A DNA stretch of 64,000 nt from Asparagopsis taxiformis (taxonomy: Eukaryota > Rhodophyta > Florideophyceae > Bonnemaisoniales > Bonnemaisoniaceae). A program made the position numbers and the translations under genes. Positions 1-12,400 of this stretch are shown here, one piece after another. The stretch spans positions 1 through 64,000 of the forward strand of contig JALQPE010000961.1 in assembly GCA_030407315.1 (NCBI GenBank). The letters are read 5' to 3'. A model generated the notes under the pieces. The model ran no database searches and had not been told where the DNA came from. It saw nothing but the letters and a program-made list of their open reading frames with translations. Position 1 is the stretch's first letter. Each line of letters opens with the position of its first letter.

Positions 1-1440
1 GGTCTGTGTTCTCGGAAATGGACGCGGACGTCCACAACCTCTAGTACACCTAGTATTACTAGGGGACGTCCATGTTCTCCAGTATTTTGGATGTCCGCCT
101 AGAACCGGACGTCCATGCGGTCTAGTACGTCTAGTATTACTAGGGCGACATTCATTGTTTCTAGTACCACGGATGTCCCCTCGGGATGGACTTCGCCATG
201 TCTATGTCCACCTAGGACGGGGCCGGTTCAGAAATTCAAAAATTTCGACCCAGAAGAAATTTCTGCCGCCGTGCTCGACATGGATGTCCGCATCCATCAC
301 GGCGACCACTCTATTTTCCTTGTCGGTCGACTCCAATTTCGTCTTTAATTTTTTCATCCTCTCGCTCACACCCCCTTCCTGTGGTGCTCACCTCCCCCGT
401 ACTGTACCTCAAACACCCCCAATACCACTCTAGCACGCATTTTCAGATACCTATCCCCGCTTCCACGGTGCACACCCCATTCCATACCTACTTTCTGCTC
501 TACCGTACAGATTTCGTATAACCAGTCCTCATACTACCTCAGAATAGGGCAAAACACCCCCTATCTCCTCGACCATGCTCTCCCCCATCACCTTTGAAAC
601 GTATTGTTCTTCAGTACCCTCTCTCCTCTACCCTCAACCCCTCTCCTTCGCCCTCTACACAAACTTCCCCTGCAGCTTACTCTTCCAAAACCTCTCACTC
701 CCCATCCCGTACCCGACCTGCTCCACCCTCCCTCCCTCAGCTGCTCCATGCCCCCACGCCATCCGCATCTTCGATACCGTATACACCACCACAACCGGCC
801 CACGCTCCCGCACTGCGGGGTGGCTCCCCGCCGTATCCCCAGAAACCTCCCCGCTCTGAAACACATATCAACCCCCCACTTCGCACCCTTCCTCCCACTC
901 CCCTCCCTCCCCAAATACAAAACCCCTTCTTCTCCATCACATCCCCACTCACCACAGCCAGAACAGACGCCACCCCCTCCCCTTCTTTCTCCTCACTTTC
1001 CTAAAAACCCCTCCTTCGGCGCCTTCAACCCGACCCTCCTACGGTCCCACCTAAACACCTCCTCCGCCCTCACTACCCCAACACCCCGCAGCGTCTCCCC
1101 AATCCCATAATATGCTTGTCGGCACTCCTCTCCGAATCACAATCCATTCTAAACCCGCACTCCGTACATTTCCACCTCCCCCTGTACCATCCCAAGATTC
1201 CATCCCCCCACAGAACACATCCTCATACCACAGAAGAATTTTCTTCCTCTCATACCTCATCCTTAAAACCTCCATCAGCTCCATGTAAATTTCGATGAAA
1301 ATATTTTCTCTACTATGCAATCTCAAACATGTATGAGCCTATGCCTTTCCGCTTTGTCAACCCTGAATATTGGTACTCATGTATTCATAAAATAGGGCCA
1401 CCCACATCCCTATCCCGTTCTGCAAGCTTTACAAACCACT
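1..1440. repeat. partial arm-type repeat (third copy of the large arm family)
   Basis: The first ~35 bases match the inner end of the right arm at 56330: GTCTGTGTT, then TCGG, then GGACGCGGACGTCC. Further GGACGTCC and CTAGTAC motifs follow up to about 310. From 340 to 1310 the plus strand is strongly pyrimidine-rich without a believable gene. After about 1440 comes the same flank that follows the right arm after 59155 (see 1440-1740 versus 59160-59470). I infer this is the inner portion of an arm belonging to another element whose other half lies left of the window. The middle has diverged too far for base-by-base alignment by eye. Confidence 0.5.
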
Positions 1441-1589
1441 AGACGCATACTCCACAACTATACAACAAAACACTACTCGCTATTCAGACGACGCGGTACA
1501 CAAGTAGCGTAGTGTCAACCTTCCGTGACGCCTTCCTGATGCGTACAAGTGGGAAAACACGTCTAGACGTATATCAGAACTGAGTGCGG

Positions 1590-3560
1590 GAATTTTCGGC
1601 ACAGGAGATGCTGGGCCACCAAATTGATTTTTCGGAAATTTTAGAATTTCTGGGCTGGCCAGCAATGCAATCGAGCTGGACATCCACCGGACGTCCATTT
1701 CAGGTTGGTCGCGAGAGGGTGGGGCGGGACCATGATGAAACAAGGACCAAGACCTTTCCCTGACGTGTTGAGCCTGAAATCGACCTTCGTGAGACGCGAT
1801 TTTGGCTTACAGTTGGTGCTAATAGAAGCCAGTGATAGCCCCGATCGGGGCGGCAGCCGGCTCCGGCTTACAGTTGGTGCTTACAGACGCCAGTGATAGC
1901 CCCCGATCGGGGCCGGCGGTCGGTTCCTGGGGCCGTTGGGCCAAATTAGACACCTGATTTGAATTAAATTTGGGCTATTCTCAAAAACATGCACATGTGA
2001 ACATGTTTTTGAGATGGGGGTGTGCCGTACGGCACAATCGACCGCCCAAATCGTTGATTTTTGCAAGATTTTTTGTGCCCGAAATTTAGAATTTCTGGGC
2101 TGGCCAGCAGTGCATCTGAGCTGGACATCCACCGGACGTCCATTTCAGGTTGGTCGTGTGCTGCCTACATCCACGCATTGCAGAAACTAAGCCAGCGGGT
2201 TCACTACTAATACAAAGTACACGGAATATGAGTAACGTGATAGGTGAGTAGTGTTTGTGTTGAGGGAGTAAGCGGGACCATTATGAAACACGGAAGAAGA
2301 TGCGTACCTAGCATAACTTAGGCTTGAAGCCTGGAATCGACCCCATCTTTCGGCGCCATTTAGCCTCACAGTTAGTGCTTACAGAAGCCAGTGATGACCC
2401 GCTCGGGGCGGCGGTCGGTTCCTGGGGCCGTTGTGGCCAAATTAGACACCCTGATTTGAATTAAAATTGGGCTATTCTCAAAAACATGCACATGTGAACA
2501 TGTTTTTGAGATGGGGGTGTGCCGTACGGCACAATCGACCGCCCAAATCGATGTTTTTTGCAATATTTTTCTGTGCCCGAAATTTTAGAATTTCTGGGCT
2601 GGCCAGCAATGCAATCGAGCTGGACATCCACCGGACGTCCATTTCAGGTTGGTCGTGAGAGAGCGGGGCGGGACCATGATGGAACAAGGACCAAGACCTG
2701 TCCCTGGCGTATTGAGCCTGAAATTGACCCTTCGTCAGACGCCATTTAGCCTTACAGTTGGTGCTTACAGAAGCCAGTGATAGCCCCGATCGGGGCCGGT
2801 GGCCGGTGCCTGGGGCCGTTGTGGCCAAATTAGACACCCTGATTTGAATTAAAATTTGGGCTATTCTCAAAAACATGCACATGTGAACATGTTTTTGAGA
2901 TGGGGTGTGCCGTACGGCACAATCGACCCGCCCAAATCGTTGATTTTTGCAAGATTTTTTGTGCCCGAAATTGTAGAATTTCTGGGCTGGCCAGCAGTGC
3001 ATCTGAGATGGACATCCACCGGACGTCCATTTCAGGTTGGTCGTGTGCTGCCTACATCCACGCATTGCAGCAACTAAGCAGGCGAGTTCACTACTCATAC
3101 AAGTGCACGGAATACGAGTAACGTGATGGGTGAGTAGTGTTTGTCGTGGAGGAGTAAGGCAGGACCATGATGGAACAGGGGAAACGATGTCACCCTAGCA
3201 TAACTTAGGCTTGAAGCCTGGAATCGACCCATCGTTAGGCGCCATTTAGCCTTACAGTTAGTGCTTACAGAAGCCAGTGATGACCCGCTCGGGGCGGCGG
3301 TTCCGGTGCCTGGGGCCGTTGTGGCCAAATTTACACACCCTGATTTGAATTAAAATTTGGGCTATTCTCAAAAACATGCACATGTGAACATGTTTTGAGA
3401 TGGGGGTGTGGCCGTACGGCACAATCGACCGCCCAAATCGATGTTTTTTGCAAATATTTTTTTGTGCCCGAAATTGTAGAATTTCTGGGCCGGCCAGGAA
3501 TGCATCTGAGTTGGACATCCACCGGACGTCCATTTCAGGTGATCGTGTATCGTGCACGTC
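1590..3560 (+). repeat. cluster 1 of the palindrome-bearing dispersed repeat (four units)
   Basis: Four units in plus orientation. Each contains an inverted repeat CTCAAAAACATG / CATGTTTTTGAG around a CACATGTG core, the perfect palindrome GTGCCGTACGGCAC, the stretch AATTTCTGGGCTGGCCAGCA, and a GGACATCCACCGGACGTCC block. Palindrome cores (GCCGTACGGC) start at 2024, 2521, 2909 and 3411, so spacing alternates 497, 388 and 502. Short ORFs inside are by-products of the repeat and not genes. The type of element is unknown; the modular structure resembles terminal arms of Foldback elements. Confidence 0.85.
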
Positions 3561-3960
3561 CAGCCATTACCAGAAGCAAGTTGGCGATGAAGCACGTATA
3601 AACCCAATTTTCTGCTATTTCTAGCATAGACCATCGAGTCTAGAGATGTGAGGGAATCGTCCTGGAATCATGCTCCAACCCACTAGGGAATGGACAATCT
3701 AGTTTGAAAGCATGGAACGGAAGTGCATTATAGTAGGTTCATAGATTGAAAGTGATAAAGGAGATGATTATATTCTCGATAATTGTTTGCTAAAGTAGTT
3801 GTTGTTAAGATATCTAGCCGTCGGAAAACTGTTCTTCCTCTTCGTCCTCACTATGATAGTGAACTAGATATCCAGGTTGTCCCGGCAGAAGAGGCACTAC
3901 CGGGGCCACACCTCGGTGTGTGCATTACATCCTTGCGAGGTTCTGTCGTCTTCATCCGCA
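3561..3960. other. intergenic stretch, no gene seen
   Basis: AT-richer sequence between repeat cluster 1 and the 3' end of the decayed ParB-like/oxygenase gene. A third-frame continuation of that gene with an acidic, serine-rich tail can be read on the minus strand down to about 3850, but frame changes upstream make its end uncertain. I see nothing else. Confidence 0.5.
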
Positions 3961-6900
3961 TCATTCGGAGCTGCCCTGTCTTCGGCCTACCATCTTCTTG
4001 ACCGGGATGGGAACAACTGTCTTGTGGCGAACATTGACAGGTGCCGGTTGACTTTGCCTTGCAGACCGGCGCGGAGCATTGGCGATGACTTCTTTCGAAT
4101 CCCAACCGCCTGATGAAACCAAACGAAACATTGTCGGGAATCGGATACGACGCATTCCTGAAATACGTGTGATACCTCGTTGTCGTGGTGTGACACAACT
4201 CTGTCGACATGCCCTGCCCCGGCATGTTGTACATGGCCGTGACCGATGAAGACTGAACGTGGCGGAACGATTACCTTCTTCAGCTTCATCGTCTTGGCGT
4301 ACATATCTAATTCCAGCGCTTTGGAAAAGACGTACTTGTGGGACCCTGGACACACCCAGATAGGGAATGGGTCATCTCCGTTGGCAATAACAAAGTAACC
4401 CGGAAGTTGATCTTTGCGGTCGCGAGGAGGAACAGGGAAATCATTGTGTGGGACCTGCCGAGGACACCCCTTTCCCGTTATCAAAAACCGTCCCCCAGAT
4501 GCCGGCATGACAAGTTTTTCTCCCGGTAAACCGCACTCCTCCAGCCCTGTCAGCCGGACAAGGATTCCCAACCACACATCCAGCAGGGCTCGCCGCGTCA
4601 CAAACTTGAAACGGTCGATATGCGTCTCATCGTTCTCGGCATAGTCAACCAGCAGTGGCGCGTAGACGTGAAGCGAGCCCTCCCCTCATTCCGGTTCTTC
4701 TCGTCTGTTTCATCGTCCCCCGTATTGACAATGGGACTCCACAGCTGCCGGTTCCCAGGGTCCTTGTGCACCTGCTCCCCCCCCACGTTCCCAAAAAAGT
4801 ACCGAAACAATTCCTGGTTAGGAATTTCTTCCATGAGACCCAAGTCAAATGGGAACTTGTCCGACGCATCTAGGTAGCTTACATCCGCGAAATTGTGCAT
4901 CACCGTATACCCTCGCTCGTTGATTTCCGTTCGGCAATTGTGGAAGTACGCCATACCAGTGCCGGCCTCATACGAATCCTTCCAGCTTGTAGACATTCGC
5001 GCAACCTGAGCGAAGTCCAGCCTCGAGGGTAGAAACGTCGATGTAGGCTCACACATCGCCTTGGCAGCCATCTTCCACGCTGCGAAGAACATCGGATAGA
5101 CGTGATCGATTTCGAATAGCACACGAGCCCGATGTTCTTCCGGAATATGCAGCCCCTCAAACACAGGGTCCATCGCCACTTGCTTCAAATACCTCACCTC
5201 TCTGCCCTCCTCATCGATTTCCACACTCTCCAATAACAACCTGAGCTCAATCGGGGCAGACAGCCAACCCTCACCGATGCGATGACATCCGCGGGACGCT
5301 GCGCCAGATGATGCCCTTCGGCTCGGTCTTCGAAATCGTCAGGAAGAGACGGCATACGGTCGTCGAAGAGGAGGTCGTCTTCAGAAGGAGAGTCACGAAC
5401 GATGTAACCGTCTTCATCGACTTCCACTCCTTCCGGAACAGTGAATGTAATTGTCACTTCGCGGACCCCCTTGCTTTCGACTTGGCCCTCGTCTGCACCC
5501 TGTTTGTCTTCCTCGTCCGAAGCGGTATGGACAGATTCTTGGTTGGAGGGAGTCGCACCAGCACGTTGGTTATCTTGGGGGACAATCTCAACGGCAGAAT
5601 CGGGGGAACGGGCGGAGTCTTCGTCAACCTCATCACCGGAAGCAGTGGCTTGTGTTGATCGGGGGTTTATCAACAACGGCCTGCTCTTCTTCCCCGGCGG
5701 ATTGTTGTACCACAACCGGCTCTTCTTCCTCGAGGCGTGTGCTCCCCGTCGAGCGAAGTCGCTCGCTGTGAACGGCGGCGGATGCCATGCGAAGCAGGCT
5801 CATGTTCGACATTCCGCTGCTTCTTGTGAGTGAGTCTCACATTGGCAGCAGAAGGGCGGCGTTTGCGTCGAGCCTTAGTCTTCTTCTTCAATGTCGGATT
5901 GAAAAACTCTTTCAAGTTCGTTTCCAAATCCTGTAAACGCGTGGTTCTCCGTCGCATTCGAACCTCACTGCTCCGGTCGTCCCCTCTATACATTGCAATG
6001 GCATTGGTGAGATGCCATTGCAACTCCCTTCGGCTGCTTAACCGACCCAATTGCCATCTCTGTGCTCAGAAATGACTTGCGCATAATACTCTTTGGCGCC
6101 CAAACGCAGCGTACAGAGAATTTGCTATTGCAGTCACGCGACGGACGTATGTATAAAAGTCGTTCACGTCAAAGCGTCCATCCGGACGTCCGCCATGAGC
6201 AGGGTTCAAGTACTCCGAAAGACCACGCAAGACGAAGACAAAGTTTTCTTCCAGCAACTCGCGCACTATCTTGTGGTCCAGGTGCGTTATCCCAATCTCG
6301 TTGCGGCGCTCGGAATTGTTCAGCTCACGCAACACGTCGTCGAGAACAGGATGCTTCAGCGTTGCTATAGCCAAACGCGTCCACCGCCGAGCCGTGTTCG
6401 TCGAATTCATCATCCCCATGAACTGCGCCTCGAACAATGTTCGGATGACATCAGACTCACGCAAGTCGCCAGCGTTTTCCACGTTGTTTGCAACAGCAAT
6501 CGTACGGATGAACTGCTGGATGGACGACAAGATTCGAACCAGGGAGCGCTCCGTCAGTTGCGTCCCAGTCGTATGGTTCGACTCTGCACTCTTGTGGATG
6601 ATCTCATGAGGCTGGAGATCACTGTCGTCCTTGCGGCGAAGGTAGTACACATCCAGAGGCTGAGTAACCCAGCGCAAGCGGTTTGCCTCCTGTGGCAGCT
6701 TGGTTCTGTGCATACGGGTGAGGCGCGTGAAGTCATCCGCAATGCTATGCATAGCATTGAGACGATGCACGTCCGTCGATCACGGTCACGTTCGCATTGG
6801 CATGGAATTTGCCATTCTGGAACAGACGCGTGTCGGCGGACAAATGCGTGTTCTGCGACCTCAGCACCGTCACAGTGATACGCGAAGAGCTCACATACCC

Positions 6901-7746
6901 CACCGCCAACATATTGTTGCGCAGGTCCTCCACGTGGTCTTCTTTGACATCGCGAAGGGTCACGGCCGGTTCCACTAGCTGCCTCACCAACACAGTCGCT
7001 CCTTCTCCGACGTAATCCGACGTCACAAACTTGGGCACCATAATTTGCGTCCCCTGCTGCTCACGAATGCTTTCCGCCACCTCCGGTTCGTCGTCCACCT
7101 CGGTTACGTCCTGCGTAGTAGCTTCGGTGACGTTGGAGCGAGCAGGGTGCTTCGTGCCTCCACTGGAGGCTCTGGCAGAGCGAGCAGGGCGCTTCGTGCC
7201 TCCCGAAACCGGGACGGAGCGTGCTGGATGCTTCGTACCCCCCGAACCAGTGATTTCGCCTGCTGGACCGGTACTGGGCATCCGTCCCGAGCTGGCCTGG
7301 TTCGTCGCTGCGTTGAAGTTTGACGCTGCAGCAGGGGTACGAATGTCGCTAGAGCCATCCTCCGCAGCGGGGCGCATCATCCGAGTATCCCAAGGGTAAA
7401 ACGCCGCGGCGTATGCTCCACCCATCGTCTCCGGCGGTCCCTCGGCGCCATCAAACATGTACGGGAACGGGAGGTCCTTGAACTTGTCCTTAGTCGCAAT
7501 GTTGCGCACGACGATATAGTCGGCCTCGTCGGTTTCCGGCAGCTTGTGGTTGTGCAGCGTGCGCGGAAGGCCAACATCGCCACCAGCAGTGCTCACCGAA
7601 GCCGTCCCAATATGCACAGCCGCACCGTCCACGTCCGCAAACAAGTCGACATCGACGCCGCGCTTGAGTCCGCGCGACTCCGCTGACGCGCTCACTTGAT
7701 CGCCGCAAACCGTTGAAAACAAACTGCTGAAATGCGTATCCGCCAT
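3961..7746 (-). pseudogene. decayed ParB-like / 2OG-Fe(II) oxygenase fusion gene
   Basis: The frame opens at the ATG at 7746 (MADTHFSSLF). After a low-complexity region it reaches a ParB/sulfiredoxin-type core: V-I-D-G-R, then one extra base near 6768, then H-R-L-N-A-M in the next frame. A helical region follows to 6066, where TGA interrupts an otherwise continuous frame to about 5700. An acidic linker and a C-terminal oxygenase region then change frame near 5700, 5240, 4680, 4180 and 4090. The oxygenase part shows HND (H-x-D), PGSHKYV, a second histidine in HVQHAGAG and RYHTYF (likely 2-oxoglutarate arginine), matching phytanoyl-hydroxylase-like 2OG enzymes. Domain order is that of the intact gene at 31698-35222, so the two are paralogues. 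Sequencing errors or small introns could explain single breaks, not all of them. The likely role was DNA or chromatin modification; this is inference. Confidence 0.65.
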
Positions 7747-8029
7747 GGTTGTTGAGTTGGAAAGGAAAAGAGATGGTTGACGTTGACGTATTCGAGTGAT
7801 GTGGATGGTATGTTTCACGTTAAGTTGAAGAATGGTCGTGAACGCCAATCGCTGGAAATAATAACACAATACAACCGAAATTTTGTTAGGTACACACCTA
7901 TCGTGACCGCTGGAATGCAAGACAGGCAATCGAGATGTGAGTGTCCGTTCAGAACGGGCCCGAGTCGGGCTCTCGAAACCTGACGAGGTGGCGTGAAGCA
8001 GGCAGTGTCCTTGATGTGTAATGTGTTAA
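7747..8029. promoter_or_regulatory. 5' region of the decayed ParB-like/oxygenase gene
   Basis: About 280 bases between the ATG at 7746 and the first base of repeat cluster 2. No ORF here is coding. It presumably holds the promoter of the minus-strand gene; I see no clear TATA box. Confidence 0.3.
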
Positions 8030-9200
8030 AATTACAGCTGTCAAGCTAGGCGGCTTTTGGGGCGGCTGCGAGCACCCCTTTATCCGGGGAACACCCTGAT
8101 TTGAGTTAAAATTTGGGCTATTCTCAAAAACATGCACATGTGAACATGTTTTTGAGATGGGGGTGTGCCGTACGGCACAATCGACCCGCCCAAATCGTTG
8201 ATTTTTGCAAGATTTTTTGTGCCCGAAATTTTAGAATTTCTGGGCTGGCCAGCAGTGCATCTGAGATGGACATCCACCGGACGTCCATTTCAGGTTGGTC
8301 GTGTGCTGCCTACATCCACGCATTGCAGCAACTAAGCAGGCGGGTTCACTACTAATATAAAGTGCACGGAATATGAGTAACGTGATGGGTGAGTAGTGTT
8401 TCTGTTGAGGGAGTAAGGCGGGACCATGATGAAACACGGAAGAAGATTTCTCCCTAGCATAACTTAGGCTTGAAGCCTGCAATCGGCCCATCTTCCGGCG
8501 CCATTTAGCCTCACAGTTAGTGCTTACAGAAGCCAGTGATGACCCCGCTCGGGGCGGCGGCCGGTTCCTGGGGCCGTTGTGGCCAAATTAGACACCCTGA
8601 TTTGAATTAAAATTTGGGCTATTCTCAAAAACATGCACATGTGAACATGTTTTGAAATGGGGGTGTGCCGTACGGCACAAACGACCCGCTGAAATCGTTG
8701 ATTTTTTACAATTTTTTTGTGCCCGAAATTTTAGAATTTCCGGGCTGGCCAGCAGTGCAATCGAGCTGGACATCCACCGGACGTGCATTTCAGGTTGGTC
8801 GTGAGAGAGTGGGGTGGGACCATGATGGAACAAGGACCAAGACCTGTCCCTGGCGTATTGAGCCTGAAATTGACCCTTTGTCAGACGCCATTTAGCCTTA
8901 CAGTTAGTGCTTACAGAAGCCAGTGACAACCCCACTCGGGGCGGCGGTCGGTTCCTGGGGCCGTTGTGGCCAAATTAGACACCCTGATTTGAATTAAAAT
9001 TTGGGCTATTCTCAAAAACATGCACATGTGAACATGTTTTTGAGATGGGGGTGTGCCGTACGGCACAATCGACCCGCTGAAATCGATGTTTTTTGCAATA
9101 TTTTTTCTGCCCTGAATTGTAGAATTTCTGGGCTGGACAGCAATGCAACTGAGCTGGACATCCACCGGGCGTCCATTTCAACTTGGTCTTGTATTTTGCA
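8030..9200 (+). repeat. cluster 2 of the palindrome-bearing repeat (three units, left flank of the methylase gene)
   Basis: It starts with AATTACAGCTGTCAAGCTAG and a GCGAGCACCCC stretch, both of which recur as the reverse complement at 14783-14818. Three units follow with palindrome cores at 8167, 8667 and 9055 (spacing 500 and 388), the same alternation as in cluster 1. Together with the inverted copies at 12930-14818 this cluster brackets the DNA methyltransferase-SET gene. No clear target-site duplication is visible. Confidence 0.8.
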
Positions 9201-9408
9201 TCTGCACGCATAACAGCAACCAAGCAGTCAGGTTCACTGCTCGGACGAAGTGCACCTAGAGTGTGAACGATTGGTTTTTGACAGGCGAGTACTGCCGAAT
9301 AGGTTTCACCCTGGACTAATGGTGGCTGGACATTCTGCATTATATGATATACTTCAACTCTGGAACGTAGCTTTATTTGTAGTCGAAATGAAAACATCTT
9401 TCGTGACC

Positions 9409-12400
9409 CTAATTCCATGCTCTAAACGCTGTCCCATAATGAACGTAGAGCTCCTGCCCCGGACGGATATCGCGGATTGCACGTACTACAATGATCTTCG
9501 GATTTTCTAGGTCCTTCGCCTTGAGCTTCTTCCCCGTCGAACCGCTGCTGTAGTTCTCGACAAACTCGACGTTGGCCATCCGCCTGGTGTCTTCCGCCGG
9601 AGTGTCCTCACCTCGCAAATACCGCGGGTCGTTGATGAACTGCGCCGAACAGAACGGAGCCGGAACAATCCAAATTGGATGCTCGATGTTTTCGTCGTCC
9701 TCCGCTGTTGCATACAGCTTGATAGCATACATCAAGAATGTTTCCTTCGTTATCGCCATGTGACCCTCTCCGTACGCGAACCTCATCGACTCCTTGCTCA
9801 TATCAGAGTACACAACAGTTCCGTAGTATGCACATACTTCGTCACCAACATTAAATGTCTGTTCAGCGAAGAGCCCTCTTCCTGCATTTGGATGCTTAAT
9901 CAGCGATGGTCGAACGCTCAATTTTTTCGCAACACAATCGTGTGCCCGCATCACGCGAGGGTTTTCAGTTTGCAACCAGCGGCGCAGGGAAGGTGGCCAA
10001 TAATGTACCGGTTTCTCCATGTGCTCGCGCGACGCAATCGACTCTGGGCACAGCTGCCAGAGGTACTGCCGAATATATTTCGGGAACCTCTGGTACAGGG
10101 GAAGGCCAGGTGGGGGTTCGATGATCCTGCGTTCCCTCTGCGTACGCATCGTGACAGAGGGGGACGCCAAGAACTTCTCAGCACTCTGTTTCGCTTCTGT
10201 CGTGACCCTCATGTCAGTGTTGTTTGAAAGAATTACACGTGACATGACTGCACACAGCTTTGGAAGCGATCGTACCACACACAATTTGTCCATGTCACTG
10301 CCGACGAAAACACGGTGCTCAGGCAAGCTCATAGCTGCTTTTCCCGTTGCGAAAGTGCCAGAGAATGGATCGACAACAATATCACCAGGCTGTGAATGCT
10401 GGCTGATCAACTCCATCATGAGAGCGACGCTCTTCTGCTCTGCACGAACTCTGACCGTAGCACCGGTTGTGCTCCTTGTTCGCCACACCATCTCATTCGA
10501 ATCGATGGCGGGCATATTGATGGTGACGTTGCACCACGCCGGGTACGTGCCGTCCATGTATCCGTGGTTCCTATAGGCCACCATCTCGCTTCCGGTCTTG
10601 AACGGAACACCTCGCTTCCAGAAGTGGATAGCGACCTCTGCCATGTTCATGCGTTGGTACCTCTTCCGCCCCGGCATTTGATAGAGGTGCCCAGGTAGTC
10701 GGACAAACAACAGAGGTACCTCGTCAACGAAGAAAACTGAATTCCGAACGACGTCCTCCTCCTCCTCGTCCTCCTCCTCATCCGCACTTTCTTCGCCACT
10801 GTGCTGCGATGCTTCGGAGTCCGAATTCATGGACGTAACCTCTTCTTCATCCGACCCGTCATCACTGGCAGCAGTATCGGTTGGGCCTTCTGACTGCGGT
10901 CCTTTGTACGTTTCCAAGTAATGGAACCATTCGTAGAACTGCAAAACCGAGCAGAACACGATGCCGTGGCCACCGGGGCGCAACAGCTCGTCAAACACTT
11001 CGATGCTAGCCTGCATATCTTCTGCAGTTAGCCTGTCGTACGAAGAGTTGGAATCGTTCCTCTTACGACGAACATTGTAGGGCGGATCAGTCAGAATGAG
11101 CTGAACGTTGCCCGTGATGGGCACGTGTTCTCGGCTCTCGTCGGCACTGACCAAATCTTCGAAAGGGACGTCGTACACCCGGCAATACTGACTCATTTTC
11201 GAAAGAAAGTCCTTTGCGAGAGCCTGCCCTTCACTTTCCTGCTCTTCTGTCGCATGGGGTGACGGTGACGGGGGAGACGGCCCTTGGGCAGTAAGACTGG
11301 TCCTCCCAGGTCCAAGTTGAAGCCTGGTTGTGTGTCTTGTCGACGGAACCAAACCTCTCCCTCCTGTGTTGCGACGAGTGGGAGTGTCATCAACCGGCTT
11401 GGGGACCTTTTCTGCGTCCGCGGCTTGTGGTGCCGGGCGGAGGACAGCCATAACGTCTTCGTCGAGGGTGTCAAAATACGCTGGCAGCTTGTCCGGATTT
11501 CCGCTTGAGAAGTATATTTCCAGTGCCCCCCAGCGGTCGGACTCCGGCCAGGTGTACAGGTCCGGGTTGACGATAAGAAACTGCAACCGGTCGAAGAACT
11601 TCCTCACAAGGTCCCTAAATGCACTGTGCTGCGCACTGGTTCTTGTCTCTACTTTTCCACCATATCCATCAGGATGAGATAGGGGAGCTTTGTTGTGGTA
11701 GAGATCTAGCTTCTGCTCCATCGGTGCGAATAGACCTTCATCGAGCACGTCAAACCAATGCTCACTGCTGTCGAAAATGATGTACGGCGCCATCAACTCT
11801 TCGAAGCTGGAAAACTTTGCGGCGTAGGCCACATCGGTCCAAGCATGGTATAAAACTTGAACCACGTAACAAGCTCGATTAGTGCTTTTCCGATGGGCTG
11901 GGACGCGTGCGGCTTCGTTCCCCTCTTCGGCCGCATCTCCTATTCGGCGACGCGGCAGGTTCTTGTTGTGATTTCGGATGATAGACAACGCTTGGAAATA
12001 CATCAATACCTCGAACGTTTCCGGTGGAGCAAGAACGAAGGCGCTTGGTTCCCCGCGCTGCGGCGCCTGTAGTGGCGAAGGAAGCATGTTACATCCAATA
12101 AGGAAGGTCTGCGGCACGATCCCAGAAAGGATGCAGTGCTCAACCCATTGCCCGATACGCTCATCCTGTCTTGAAAACTCGGCAATGGGTAATGCCAGAC
12201 GAACAATCTGCTTGGCTCGCTCAACGTTCATCTCTGCCATGACGATTTCGGCAACATCCGCCTCGACTCCAGCATTCTTCGAACGACCGCTGAAGGACAT
12301 GCTGAGTCGACCTTGCAGCGCCACAAATTGTTCTTCCGTGCCCTGCGCAACCCAAGCGCCAAGGTCCGCGTATGTGAAACCTCCCGGCTTGTCCGTCAAG

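Noticed and set aside
594..1110. Long proline-rich ORFs on the plus strand
   Set aside because: They follow from pyrimidine-rich sequence; several frames are open at once and none has protein-like composition.
2478..3098. Repeated ORFs of 60-206 aa across the palindrome clusters
   Set aside because: The same peptides recur on both strands of every repeat unit and shift frame between copies; they are by-products of the repeat.
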